Shown here: positions 16,913 to 26,366 of the stretch, piece by piece
Numbering within the stretch: position 1 is the stretch's first letter
Layout: the number at the start of each line of letters is the position of its first letter
From: Pegethrix bostrychoides GSE-TBD4-15B
Lineage (GTDB): Bacteria > Cyanobacteriota > Cyanobacteriia > Elainellales > Elainellaceae
Direction of reading: 5' to 3'
DNA: 51,806 bases
Assembly: GCA_019359155.1 (NCBI GenBank)
Contig: JAHHHV010000016.1
Coordinates: 1-51,806, forward strand
Translations under genes and position numbers: made by a program
Notes under the pieces: generated by a model
What the model was told of the DNA's origin: nothing
Seen by the model: only the letters and a program-made list of their open reading frames with translations
The model's database searches: none

Positions 16913-18556
16913 ATGCAAAAGCGGACTCTAACTCATTTGTTGATTCTAGGAACTCTAGTATTTCTAGTTATTGCTTTTCCAGTCAGAGCAGCTGAGCGAA
17001 TCTATCTTAACTACGGTATTTTAGGGCGCTCGATTGCCGTTTCTGAGCTAGAGAATTTTGCCGAGAGTGGCGAATCGCAAGGCGTACTCAACGATATTCT
17101 CAAATTTGTTCCGCCCGAACGCTGGAGCGAACTCAGGGGAGTTTTGCAGGCCAGCTATCAGGTCGATCCGCGAATGATTCAGCGCTTTGCCTATACTGCA
17201 CCGGGCGAGCGACTCTTCCGCGAAATCGGCGAGTTTTTGCAGTCTGAGGCGAGCTTGAATGGTGGACAGGGAATTCGCTCAGCTGCAATTTTGGCGACGG
17301 CAGATCCGGAGGGCATCAGCGTGATCCGATTTCTGCAAAAATTCCCAACCGATATACGAATTAATCTGGCGCGACTGCTGGCTCTAGTACAGCGAGTCAT
17401 GGCTATCTTTCAGCAAACGCAGCAGGTGACTCAGCTCTTACATCAGCAGACGATTCAGCAAAGCGGCCAGCAGAGTGGCCAGCAGAGCGGCCAGCAGAGC
17501 GCTGTAGTGCCGCTTGATCTGTCGCTTGATCTACGCCAAACTGGAGTGTTCAGCTACGCTAAGCAAACGCTAAATCTAAATGATACCGAACGTCAGCGTG
17601 TATTAATCACGGATCTCTATTTGCCAGAGACTCAAAATCAGCCGCTGCCGCTTATCGTGATGTCAAACGGTCTGGGAGCCAGACGCAGCGGCCTAGAAGA
17701 TCTTGCAATGCACTTGGCCTCTCACGGCTTTGCAGTCGCCATCCCCGACCATCCCGGCAGCGATTTGCTGCGCCTGCGCCAATTTTACGAGGGACGCGAA
17801 CCCGAAAACTTTGATGCCAGCGAATATTTGCAGCGGCCTCAAGATATTAGCTTTTTGCTAGATCAGCTGGAGCGGCTCAGTCCAGATTTGAAGCAGCCCC
17901 TGAATCTTCGGCAGGTCGGAATTTTTGGCTATTCGTTTGGTGGCAGCACGGCACTCGCTCTGGCTGGTGCGAGACTGGACTCAGCGTTTTTGCAGTCTGA
18001 CTGTCAGAGCCAGCTGGGCTTGTTTAATATCTCGCTGCTCTATCAGTGCCGAGCGCTGGAGCTGCCCCAGGATGCGGCATTCTCAGCTTCATTTAAAGAT
18101 GATCGAATTGCCGCTGCCTACCTGTTTGTGCCGTTTGGCAAAAGCCTGTTTGGCTCCAGCCTAGCCGAATTGCAGATCCCGATTCTTTGGCAGGTGACCG
18201 ATCTCGATATCCTCACGCCGCTAGTGGTGGAGCAGCTGCCTGCATTTGAGCAGCTGATGACTGGGCAGTCGGGTGAGCGCTATCTGGCTCTGACGCAGGG
18301 CTTGCCCCATGCGCGCGTCACCTACGATGCAATTGGCCGACTTGGCAACAGCTCGCTATCTTGGGAAACGCTGGCTGATTTGGGTCACGCCTACCAAAAC
18401 GCGCTCAGCCTTGCTTTCTTTCAGCTGCATCTGGCTCAAAACCCAGCCTATCGCCCCTATCTGACTCCAGCCTATGCTAAGGCCATTAGCCAAGATCCCT
18501 ATCCACTCAGCTTGCAGATCGACTGGATTCGCCCCGAGCCAGCTCTGACTCCCTGA
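16913..18556 (+). CDS. DUF1400 / alpha-beta hydrolase, exported
   Basis: The protein has 547 residues. A signal peptide or anchor (LILGTLVFLVIAFPVRAAE) precedes the cyanobacterial DUF1400 domain (about 25-140, RIYLNYGILGRSIAVSELENFAESG). A QQSG repeat linker (12-bp units 17457-17501) leads to an alpha/beta hydrolase. The nucleophile elbow is FGYSFGGSTALAL (Ser about 342), the oxyanion region VMSNGLGARRSGLEDLA, and the probable catalytic His lies in the late LGHAYQ. Likely a periplasmic esterase or lipase. Five bases separate it from the FAAL gene, so the pair probably acts on the same lipid. Confidence 0.8.
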   Translation: MQKRTLTHLLILGTLVFLVIAFPVRAAERIYLNYGILGRSIAVSELENFAESGESQGVLNDILKFVPPERWSELRGVLQASYQVDPRMIQRFAYTAPGERLFREIGEFLQSEASLNGGQGIRSAAILATADPEGISVIRFLQKFPTDIRINLARLLALVQRVMAIFQQTQQVTQLLHQQTIQQSGQQSGQQSGQQSAVVPLDLSLDLRQTGVFSYAKQTLNLNDTERQRVLITDLYLPETQNQPLPLIVMSNGLGARRSGLEDLAMHLASHGFAVAIPDHPGSDLLRLRQFYEGREPENFDASEYLQRPQDISFLLDQLERLSPDLKQPLNLRQVGIFGYSFGGSTALALAGARLDSAFLQSDCQSQLGLFNISLLYQCRALELPQDAAFSASFKDDRIAAAYLFVPFGKSLFGSSLAELQIPILWQVTDLDILTPLVVEQLPAFEQLMTGQSGERYLALTQGLPHARVTYDAIGRLGNSSLSWETLADLGHAYQNALSLAFFQLHLAQNPAYRPYLTPAYAKAISQDPYPLSLQIDWIRPEPALTP

Positions 18557-18592
18557 GCCTCTATACTGAGATTCGTTTCGTTCAGCCGCCGC

Positions 18593-19537
18593 ATGACTCT
18601 CCCAAACCCGATCCCAAACCCGATCCCAAACCCGATCCCAACGCCGATTCAAAGTATCTATACCGACGGAGCCTGCTCTGGCAATCCTGGCCCCGGCGGT
18701 TGGGGGACTGTAATCTACTTCACCGACGGCTCGGTGCAAGAGCTGGGTGGACGTGAAGCGCAGACCACCAACAACCGCATGGAAATGCAGGCTGCCATTC
18801 GGGCTCTAGAGTATTTAGCTGCATCTGGACGCAGCGAACCCGTTGCCCTCTACACCGATAGTGAATATGTCAAGAATGGCATCACGAAATGGCTCTCAGG
18901 CTGGAAAAAGAAAGGCTGGAAAACGGCAGCGGGTAAGCCAGTGCTCAATCAAGATCTCTGGCATGAGCTAGACAGCTTGCAGATCCAGGTTGCGAAGCAG
19001 GCTCCGCTGGAATGGCGCTACGTCAAAGGGCATTCTGGTGATCGCGGCAACGACCGCTGCGACGAAATTGCGCGCGCCTTTTCGCTGGGGCAAAAACCGC
19101 AGCTGCGGGAGTTGCCTGACGCAGCCTTCGCTCCAGCCATATCTATTCCTACTCAGGTTCAACCCTCCACTCAAGCTCAATCCAGCGCGCCACTCGTATC
19201 TGTGCCAGAGACGCTACAATCCAGTCACAGACCTGAGGAGGCAGCCGATATTTTGGATGATCGCTCAACGACGGTCGATTCAGCGTTAGATGTAGCCGAG
19301 CTGCCGCGCGAAACAAAGGTGGCGCAGCTGAGAAACGTGCTGGATACGCTGCATATGGCTGATGAGCTGGCGCGGCAGGGCTATTTGATCACCAGCTCTG
19401 AGCTGGCAGATCTGATGGATGTGAACGCGAGCGCCGTTACCAGCCGGGGTGACAACTGGGTCTGGCGCAACTGGGTTATTTCGCGGGTGCGGCGCGAGGG
19501 CAATCAGATTCTCTGGCAGCTTGAACGGGTCGATTAG
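18593..19537 (+). CDS. rnhA: Ribonuclease HI with C-terminal extension
   Basis: The protein has 314 residues. The RNase HI core (about 20-165) has the catalytic acids: Asp in YTDGACSGNPGPGGWG, Glu in TTNNRMEMQAAIRAL, Asp in LYTDSEYVKNGI and Asp in GNDRCDEIARAF. It degrades RNA in RNA-DNA hybrids. Usual RNase HI is about 155 residues, so roughly 140 are extra: a low-complexity S/T/P/Q linker, then a compact C-terminal module (about 245-314) with GYLITSSELADLMDVNASAV and WVWRNWVISRVRREG. The N-terminus has NPIP four times (12-bp repeat 18601-18648). Confidence 0.9.
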   Translation: MTLPNPIPNPIPNPIPTPIQSIYTDGACSGNPGPGGWGTVIYFTDGSVQELGGREAQTTNNRMEMQAAIRALEYLAASGRSEPVALYTDSEYVKNGITKWLSGWKKKGWKTAAGKPVLNQDLWHELDSLQIQVAKQAPLEWRYVKGHSGDRGNDRCDEIARAFSLGQKPQLRELPDAAFAPAISIPTQVQPSTQAQSSAPLVSVPETLQSSHRPEEAADILDDRSTTVDSALDVAELPRETKVAQLRNVLDTLHMADELARQGYLITSSELADLMDVNASAVTSRGDNWVWRNWVISRVRREGNQILWQLERVD

Positions 19538-20433
19538 GGCAGCGCTGGACTTGAGACGGCTGGGCTGGGTAGAACGCCGGGTCGATCGCTGGGCGGTAGA
19601 TCTGAAGTTTGAGCTGCTGGAGTTTGAGCGATTGGAACTTGACAGCTAGTGGCAGCCTGAGTCTGAACCGTCAGCTGAGCATAGCCTGCTGTCCCTAGCA
19701 GCTGCGCGACCGTCAGCTTGGCTCGTTCGTTAGCGGTTTGCAAGATGCCGTCTAAACAGGCAGCCTCGACGACTTTGCCCAGAGTTTCGCGCTGTGCCAG
19801 CTCTTGCAGCTCCGGCGCGACATCTGGCCCTAGACCCATAAAGCCCCGGTCGTAGTCGTAGACTTTGGAACGATTCACGTCGATTTTGCTGTCTAAGATT
19901 TGCGGCGGCGGTAGGCGTACCGTCACCGACTCCCCTACAACCTGAACATCGCTGGGCTGAAGCGCTGCCAAATCTACCCCCGCTCGCACCTCACCATGCG
20001 CGATGTAGAGCAATGTCGTTTTGCCAATCACGTAGTCGCCCAGCTTGCGCTCACGGCTAGCGGGCACCACTGACTCCATGCTGTAGACTGCCGTAGTCAG
20101 CTCGCTTGCGCCGCGCACCTGCTGTACCACCAGCGAACGCAAATCGACTTTGGCAGGGGGTTCGCTCACCTTGAGGGTTGCCCAGAGCCGACCGAAAACC
20201 TCTCCGCCTGTGCGCCAAGTGAGCAGCAGCCCGACTGTGACCAAGCTCCCTATAGTCAGCAGCGCCAGATTGCTCAGCAGGCCAGAGCCAGCTTTACGAG
20301 ATCTGGCAGGCTCTTTAGCGGGCTGGGCAGGTTGCTCAATCCGCCCGTCAACGCCGCCATTCTGTTGCGTCCAATGCTGATTTTTGCGCCTGCGTTCGGC
20401 CTCAGTTTGGTTGAGTCCTCGGTTGAGTCCCAT
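19534..20433 (-). CDS. DUF4230 domain-containing membrane protein
   Basis: From the ATG at 20433 the protein has 299 residues. A basic, Gln-rich cytoplasmic head is followed by one membrane span (about 55-75, LALLTIGSLVTVGLLLTW). The DUF4230 domain follows: VQQVRGASELTTAVYSMESVV, then GKTTLLYIAHGEVRAGVDLAALQ and VTVRLPPPQILDSKIDVNRS. The family is of unknown function and often exposed on the outer side of the membrane. The stop overlaps the end of rnhA by four bases (convergent genes). An upstream in-frame start at 20496 would add 21 residues. Confidence 0.8.
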   Translation of the reverse strand: MGLNRGLNQTEAERRRKNQHWTQQNGGVDGRIEQPAQPAKEPARSRKAGSGLLSNLALLTIGSLVTVGLLLTWRTGGEVFGRLWATLKVSEPPAKVDLRSLVVQQVRGASELTTAVYSMESVVPASRERKLGDYVIGKTTLLYIAHGEVRAGVDLAALQPSDVQVVGESVTVRLPPPQILDSKIDVNRSKVYDYDRGFMGLGPDVAPELQELAQRETLGKVVEAACLDGILQTANERAKLTVAQLLGTAGYAQLTVQTQAATSCQVPIAQTPAAQTSDLPPSDRPGVLPSPAVSSPALP

Positions 20434-20592
20434 GGTTAGAGATGCTTTTAGTTTAGCTTGCCCAAATTGCTCCAGCTGAAATTGCCTCGCAGGCAAAAAC
20501 CCCTGTAAGATACGCTTAGAAATGATTAGATATGAGTTTAAAGATTTTTAAGTCTAGCTAGATTAAACCCACTTCGCTGAATCTACCGTCTT

Positions 20593-20958
20593 ATGCTGCT
20601 TAAGTCCACTACTCGGCACATCCGCATTTACTCAGGCGAAATTCAGGATGGTGAGCTTGTGCCCAGCCCCAATCAGCTGACGCTGGATGTCGATCCTGAC
20701 AACGAGCTGCTCTGGAACGAAGCCGCGCTTCAGCAGATCTATCGTAAGTTTGATGGCCTGGTCGCAGACTATGACGGGGCTGACCTCACCGACTACAACC
20801 TGCGCCGGATTGGCTCAGATCTCGAACATTTTGTCCGCTCGCTGCTGCAATCTGGGCAGGTTTCTTACAACCTCAACAGCCGGGTGCGAAACTACAGCTT
20901 AGGACTGCCTCGGTTGGCCGATGATGGCAGTGCCAGCGATCATCTCAGCGTTCGCTAG
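20593..20958 (+). CDS. ndhM: NDH-1 complex subunit M
   Basis: The protein has 121 residues. Sequence and length match NdhM of cyanobacterial and plastid NDH-1: TRHIRIYSGEIQDGELVPSPNQLTLDVDPDNE, then IYRKFDGLV, DLTDYNLRRIGSDLEHFVRSLLQ and SYNLNSRVRNYSLGLP. NdhM is a small peripheral subunit of the ferredoxin-dependent complex used in respiration and cyclic electron flow. It stands alone here, with no other ndh genes nearby. Confidence 0.92.
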   Translation: MLLKSTTRHIRIYSGEIQDGELVPSPNQLTLDVDPDNELLWNEAALQQIYRKFDGLVADYDGADLTDYNLRRIGSDLEHFVRSLLQSGQVSYNLNSRVRNYSLGLPRLADDGSASDHLSVR

Positions 20959-20990
20959 CGGAGCAGGCTTCAGGAGATATCCCAGCCATA

Positions 20991-21020
20991 CCAAAAGCCT
21001 CATGTCCAAAAGCCTCATGT
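20991..21020. repeat. 15-bp tandem duplication downstream of ndhM
   Basis: CCAAAAGCCTCATGT occurs twice with no gap between ndhM and the phosphatase gene. Confidence 0.8.
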
Positions 21021-21158
21021 AGTCTGTGGCGTAAGAAGTTATGTTGCACAAAATCAGGGGAATCCCGCCTGATTGCTGGATTGGCGACTAAGATATCCTG
21101 ATAAGAGATATCTTGATTAGACTGTCGTAATCCTGGCTTCATGCGTCACGCAGCCGCA

Positions 21159-23573
21159 ATGCTCTACTGCCCCAATTCTACTTGCCAAGCCCTCAACTCA
21201 GAAGCTGAGCAATTCTGTCAAAACTGCTCTACGTTTCTTCCCCGGCACTACCTTTGGGCTTTGGGTGAAGTCACCTGCTCGCCAGGGACATTGCTAGCCG
21301 ATCGCTACCTCTGCCAGCAGTCTCGGATTTTTCTAGACACCAAGCCAGCCCTGCTCTCCAACACCTACCAAGAGCTGCCTGACCTGCTGCTGCCCTATCT
21401 ACAGCTTGTCTCCTATCCGCTGCATGTGCCGCAGGTCTATGACTGGCTCCCAGCCAGCGTTGCCGGAACTGAAATTATTCTGCTTGACCATGCGCCGCTC
21501 TACCAGGCCAGAGGCGCAGCGCTCCAGCCGCTAGATATTCAGAGTCTTGAAGAGGCTTCCTCAGCTGCATCTGAGACCTCATCTCAAATCGAGCTGTTGC
21601 CTTCGATTGCTGCTAAATGGGAGCGAGCCTCAGCGCTGAGTCAGCTCAACTGGCTCTGGCAGATTGCCAATCTCTGGCAGCCGCTCAGCCGCGAAAAGGT
21701 GGCCTCCAGCCTGCTGGAGGCAGAAAATTTGCGGGTCGATGGCACATGGGTGAGGCTGCTAGAGCTGAGCTTCCAGCCCCAGCCGACGCTGCGCGATCTC
21801 GGTCAGTTTTGGTCGTTGCTCTGGTTGCCCTCTGCCCAGCCCGAAATTGCTGGATTCTTAGCTCGGCTCTGTCAAGAGATTAGCCAGGGGAAAATCCACA
21901 ACGCAGAGCTGCTGCTGGCCTACCTGGATGAAGCGCTGGTTCAGCTCACTCAAGCTCAGTCTCGGCAGCTGACGATTGCCACGCTCAGCGACCGAGGGCC
22001 AACCCGCCAGCGCAATGAAGATGCCTGCTATCCCCAGAGCGGCAGCCCTACGGCAACTGTTGATTTGGCAGCCGATCGCCCAGCCGATCGCTCAGCGCTG
22101 GTGATTGTCTGTGACGGCATTGGCGGGCATCAGGGCGGGGATGTCGCCTCGCGGTTGGCGATTGCCTCGCTAGAGCAGCAGGAGAAAGAGCTGGATCTAA
22201 AGCAGCTTGATCCGGTCAGCCTGAGCGTGGCGCTAGAAAAAGCCGTCTGTGTTGCCAACGACAAGATCAGCCAGCAAAACGATAGCGAGCAGCGGTTTGA
22301 GCGGCAGCGCATGGGCACTACCGTCGTGATGGCGCTGGCGCGTCGGCATGAGCTATACGTAACGCATGTAGGGGATAGTCGGGTCTATTTGATGACGCGC
22401 CGAGGCTGCCAGCAGATCACGCTAGACGATGACGTGGCCTCGCGCGAGGTACGCTTGGGCTATAGCTTCTATCGACAGGCGCTGCATCAGCCCAGCTCTG
22501 GCTCCCTGGTGCAGGCATTGGGGATGAGCGCCTCTTCAATGCTCTATCCAACCGTGCAGCGCTTAATTCCGAACGAAGACTGCATTTTTCTGCTTTGCTC
22601 CGATGGCCTCAGCGACAATGAGCGCGTTGAGGAAGCCTGGGAAACTGACGTTTTGCCGCTGCTAGAGCGAACGGATAGTGCTTCAGGCTCGACGGGCTCG
22701 ATTGATCTAGCGGCACTGGCGCAGCGGCTAGTCGATTTGGGCAACAAACGCAACGGCTACGACAACGTCACGGTTGGGATTATTCACTACCAGATCACGC
22801 TCAATCAGCCGCTGCCGACGCTAGCTGAGCTGCCGCTGCTCTCATCTGTTAGCCTGTCTGTTGCAGCCGCTAATGCAGCCGCTAATGCAGCCACAAGTTC
22901 TACCGCAAGTTCTATCACCGCTAGCGAGACTCAGCCTACCGCGCTTGTTTCTCCGGCCATGCCAGCGCCAGAGAGCAAGCCAGCAGGTCGGAGTTTGCTG
23001 CCTTGGCTGGGTCTGATCGTTTTGCTTTGCGGTTTGGCAGGGCTAAGTGTTGCTCTGCTTCCGATTCTTTGGAGGAACTCTCCGTCAATCCGTCCGGCTA
23101 CTGCACCCGCACCTGTCCCCTCGGCCAGCCCAGTTGTGCCTTCGGCTGGAGCGCCATTAGCGGTCGGATCATTTATTCAGCTTCAGGCGCAGCCAGACGA
23201 CGCAGCCTTGCCCAAGCTAATTTCGCGCCCCAGCGAGAGTCCAAGTGGCTCACCCACGTCGCCTGTTGCTGAACTAGGTGCTGAGTCGGGCGCTGAACAG
23301 GTGTTGGGTAGCCTAGTGCCCGGTTCGGTGCTGGAGGTGATTAAGCAGCAGAATTTGAGTCAGCAGGAAAGTTGGGTTGAGCTACGGGTTTGCTCTGTGC
23401 CAGCCGAAGCGCTCGGCCAGCTCCCCAATCAGCCGCTTGATCAGCCAGCTGGACAGCTCCCAGCCGTACCAGTATTGCCTTCCGGACAGACGGGCTGGAT
23501 TCGAGCAGCTGAAATCCTGCCTCAGTCTACAGCAGTTAGCCCCCCGCCCGAACTACGGCAGGCCTGTATGTAA
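21159..23573 (+). CDS. Zinc ribbon / pseudokinase-like / PP2C phosphatase, membrane-anchored
   Basis: The protein has 804 residues. C4, C9, C20 and C23 form a zinc ribbon. Residues 30-265 read like a degenerate protein kinase: LADRYLCQQSRIFLDTKP fits N-lobe strands, and SSLLEAENLRVDGTWVRLLEL fits the catalytic-loop/DFG region without HRD or DFG aspartates. PP2C follows (about 270-545): DRGPTRQRNEDACYP, VIVCDGIGGHQGGD, GDSRVYLMTR, LLCSDGLSDNE, GYDNVTVG. A T/A-rich linker, a membrane span (about 613-637) and a Pro-rich C-terminal domain complete it. It is a metal-dependent Ser/Thr phosphatase. The CHAT-FHA gene follows. The start at 21159 puts the ribbon at the N-terminus. Confidence 0.85.
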   Translation: MLYCPNSTCQALNSEAEQFCQNCSTFLPRHYLWALGEVTCSPGTLLADRYLCQQSRIFLDTKPALLSNTYQELPDLLLPYLQLVSYPLHVPQVYDWLPASVAGTEIILLDHAPLYQARGAALQPLDIQSLEEASSAASETSSQIELLPSIAAKWERASALSQLNWLWQIANLWQPLSREKVASSLLEAENLRVDGTWVRLLELSFQPQPTLRDLGQFWSLLWLPSAQPEIAGFLARLCQEISQGKIHNAELLLAYLDEALVQLTQAQSRQLTIATLSDRGPTRQRNEDACYPQSGSPTATVDLAADRPADRSALVIVCDGIGGHQGGDVASRLAIASLEQQEKELDLKQLDPVSLSVALEKAVCVANDKISQQNDSEQRFERQRMGTTVVMALARRHELYVTHVGDSRVYLMTRRGCQQITLDDDVASREVRLGYSFYRQALHQPSSGSLVQALGMSASSMLYPTVQRLIPNEDCIFLLCSDGLSDNERVEEAWETDVLPLLERTDSASGSTGSIDLAALAQRLVDLGNKRNGYDNVTVGIIHYQITLNQPLPTLAELPLLSSVSLSVAAANAAANAATSSTASSITASETQPTALVSPAMPAPESKPAGRSLLPWLGLIVLLCGLAGLSVALLPILWRNSPSIRPATAPAPVPSASPVVPSAGAPLAVGSFIQLQAQPDDAALPKLISRPSESPSGSPTSPVAELGAESGAEQVLGSLVPGSVLEVIKQQNLSQQESWVELRVCSVPAEALGQLPNQPLDQPAGQLPAVPVLPSGQTGWIRAAEILPQSTAVSPPPELRQACM

Positions 23574-23773
23574 GGCGAGAGGTAACGAGAGGTAAGGCAG
23601 CTTGGTAGGTAGATGGCCAACCAGCGCAACGCCAATTCAGCGAGGAAATTTCAATTCACGCTTGCTCTGTCAGTCGAGCAGTATAAACTGATAAGAGCAT
23701 TGCTCCATGCTCTGTGGGAATGCTCCCAAATCTGTTCCTCGCTCTCAATTTCAGCCCGTTTGACTTCTTGCCA

Positions 23774-25429
23774 ATGTCTGATCTTGCTTGCTTAAGTTTG
23801 GCAATCGCCCGCGTTGCAAATTCTGAGTCACACTATGCCCTTTTGGCAGTGGAGGCTCCTTATCCGAGTGGCCATGTCCTGCATCACCGCGACTGGACAG
23901 AGCTGCTCACCCGAAATTGGCAAGCATGGCAAGAATTCTTCCCGCTGCGGGGAGTCCCCTCGGTGCCTATGATCTCTAGCGCCTATAGCCCGCCACCGCT
24001 GGCTGTTAGCCTGGATACCAGCGCCCCCCCAGCTGGTCAGCCTACCAGTTATACGACTCGCCTCATGCAGGAGCTGGGGGTTAGCCTCTTCCAATGGCTG
24101 TTTGAGGGTCCTATCCAGACCTGCTTTAGCCAGAGCCGAGGGATTGCGATGGGGCAGAGACGACCGCTGCGGCTGCGGCTAGAAATCCGCGACCCCGATC
24201 TGATCGCTCTGCCCTGGGAAATTATGCAGGCTCAGCCCGGAGAGCAGGCGATTTCGCTTAACAATCAGCAGATTTTGTTTAGCCGCACCACAATCGAAGT
24301 TGATCCCCTCCAGCCGCAGCGCCCAGAGCAGTCGCTGCGGATTCTGCTGGTGCTGGGGCATGATCGAGAGGCCAACCCCAACCAGACCGGTCGATCCGCT
24401 GCCAGTTTGACGCTAGAGCAAGAGGCTGAATCGCTGGTGCGGCTGCTGGGGAGCGCTGAAGAAGCTGCGCCTTACGGCAACTACGTTACGCCCGTGGCTT
24501 GTCAGGTCACAACATTAATTGAGCCAACGCCTGCCGAGCTGATTGAGCAGCTGGAAACTGGCGACCACAACGTGCTGTTCTATGCGGGACACGGCGCTCC
24601 GGCTCCAGACGGCGGCCTGCTCTACCTCACCTCCACCGACAGAATGAACGGCACTGAGCTGGCGCAGGCGCTAGTGCGGCATCGGGTGAAGCTGGCGGTA
24701 TTCAATGCCTGTTGGGGCGCGCAGCCGCAGCAGCGAGACGGTCGCTCAGTGCCGCGCAGCAGTCTGGCTGAGGTGCTGATTCATCATGGCGTACCTGCCG
24801 TGCTGGCGATGCGGGACTCGATTACGGATCAAGAGGCGATCAGCTTTATTCAGGTATTTGCTCAGCAGCTGGCGCGTCGCTCGCCCATTGACGAAGCTGT
24901 AACGATTGCCCGCCAAAATCTGCTGATTCTCTATCGCTTTAATAAGCCCGCCTGGACGCTGCCGGTGCTCTACATGCACCCAGAGTTCAACGGCGAGCTG
25001 ATCAAACCCTATACCGAAGGCGTGACCGAGATCCCCGACCAGTCGATGAGCTGGTACAATCGCCGCACCACGCAAGCCTATTTACACTCTCTGGCTCCTT
25101 CGCCTCAGAGCTGGACGCTGCGCGGCGGCGTGATGCGGGTGGGACGCGGTGAAAGCAATGACGTGGTGCTCCAGCAGCCTTATGTCTCCCGCGAACATGC
25201 CGAAATTGTCTACCGCGACCGCGAATCCTCAGCCATTGATGCCGCCGAACCCATCTATCTGCTGCGCGACAAGTCCCGCTGCGGCACCTGGATGGCAAAA
25301 CCGGGCAGTCCGCCTCAGTGGACACGGGTGCATCATCGGGAAGTCCCACTCTCTTCTAAGACTCAGCTAAAATTTGGCGATCCCACCAGCGAAACTTTGG
25401 AGTTTGTGATTGATACCGTGCCAGTTTGA
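23774..25429 (+). CDS. CHAT-domain protease with C-terminal FHA domain
   Basis: The protein has 551 residues. The CHAT (caspase-HetF-associated) domain covers roughly 110-400, with catalytic His in NVLFYAGHGAP (about 271) and Cys in AVFNACWGAQ (about 311). Preceding strands include LRLRLEIRDPDLIALPWEIMQ, and VLAMRDSITDQEAISF follows. The C-terminal FHA domain (about 453-545) has GRGESNDVVL and PYVSREHAEI, the phosphothreonine-binding residues. Predicted to be a cysteine protease recruited to phosphorylated partners. It sits between a PP2C phosphatase gene and an FHA/PrsW gene. A GTG at 23714 is an alternative start. Confidence 0.85.
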   Translation: MSDLACLSLAIARVANSESHYALLAVEAPYPSGHVLHHRDWTELLTRNWQAWQEFFPLRGVPSVPMISSAYSPPPLAVSLDTSAPPAGQPTSYTTRLMQELGVSLFQWLFEGPIQTCFSQSRGIAMGQRRPLRLRLEIRDPDLIALPWEIMQAQPGEQAISLNNQQILFSRTTIEVDPLQPQRPEQSLRILLVLGHDREANPNQTGRSAASLTLEQEAESLVRLLGSAEEAAPYGNYVTPVACQVTTLIEPTPAELIEQLETGDHNVLFYAGHGAPAPDGGLLYLTSTDRMNGTELAQALVRHRVKLAVFNACWGAQPQQRDGRSVPRSSLAEVLIHHGVPAVLAMRDSITDQEAISFIQVFAQQLARRSPIDEAVTIARQNLLILYRFNKPAWTLPVLYMHPEFNGELIKPYTEGVTEIPDQSMSWYNRRTTQAYLHSLAPSPQSWTLRGGVMRVGRGESNDVVLQQPYVSREHAEIVYRDRESSAIDAAEPIYLLRDKSRCGTWMAKPGSPPQWTRVHHREVPLSSKTQLKFGDPTSETLEFVIDTVPV

Positions 25430-25703
25430 TCGTGCCAGTTTGATCCAGTACTGAGCTAGCAGGTGTTTAACAGCGCCTCAATAGCGCCAGTTGAGTGCTG
25501 CTGGATAGGCTGTACTTCAAGAGCCTCACCTGATTGGGCTAGTTCAAAAGAGCCAGTTTTGAAATTGGTTTTCGACTCATGCGGAACAGGTCGGTTTCCA
25601 GATGTAGTGACTCATTGACCGACCATTTGCAAGTCTTGTGACCGTCTTTGTCGGGTTCTCTGACCTAGTAAACCGTGACCCAGCAGCGTTTTAGGAGTAA
25701 ATC

Positions 25704-26366
25704 ATGTCGCATAACCCCAGCCGCCCATCAATGTTTCCGTTTCAAGCCCAGGCCGAACTGGAGCTATTACAGCTAATGCTGCAATCTGAGGCCAATCAGA
25801 CGGCTAGCGATCCGGCTGCCGATTTGGGAGACTATCCCTGGAATCCGGCCTCGCCAGAAGCCGAAGCCTATTTTGAAGCGCTTGAACAAGAGGTGATGCG
25901 GGCTGGCTGGTCGAATCAAGAGCTGATTGAGCAGGGGCAGATCCTTGCCAACGCCTTGAACCAGATTTGGGATGAGCCTGCTGACTTGGCGGCGGCTGAG
26001 AATCTTAGATCCTACAGCGCTGTCCTGCGGCAATTTGCAGCTCAGGTGCCGCAGCAGATCTTGGAGACGATTTCTCAGACTGCGCAGCAGGTTGCCGCCA
26101 CAAACCTGTCGCTGGCCGATCAGATTGTGCAATGCGTGCAGACCTGTCTCCCCAACTGGGCTGAAGAGGATTTGCAGGTGCTGGCTCGCCCGTTTGCCTA
26201 CGCCATGCGTGGCTCTGAAGCTGACATGATTGAATCGGCGCTGCGCTCTGTGCGCTGCGCTGCCTGGACAGAGCTATCTGGAATTGAACAAGCCCGCCTC
26301 AGCCTAGCGATTGCCCGCTACGCAATCGACCAAGCGCCAAGCCAATCTAAATCTCTTGAAGCCTAG
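25704..26366 (+). CDS. Acidic helical protein of unknown function
   Basis: The 220-residue soluble protein is rich in Ala, Gln, Leu and Glu and predicted almost entirely helical. It has no signal peptide or membrane span. I do not recognise a family. AGGAG about seven bases before the ATG supports the start. It lies 274 bp after the CHAT-FHA gene on the same strand and overlaps the convergent FHA/PrsW gene by four bases. It may belong to the same signalling cluster, but nothing in its sequence proves that. Confidence 0.65.
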   Translation: MSHNPSRPSMFPFQAQAELELLQLMLQSEANQTASDPAADLGDYPWNPASPEAEAYFEALEQEVMRAGWSNQELIEQGQILANALNQIWDEPADLAAAENLRSYSAVLRQFAAQVPQQILETISQTAQQVAATNLSLADQIVQCVQTCLPNWAEEDLQVLARPFAYAMRGSEADMIESALRSVRCAAWTELSGIEQARLSLAIARYAIDQAPSQSKSLEA

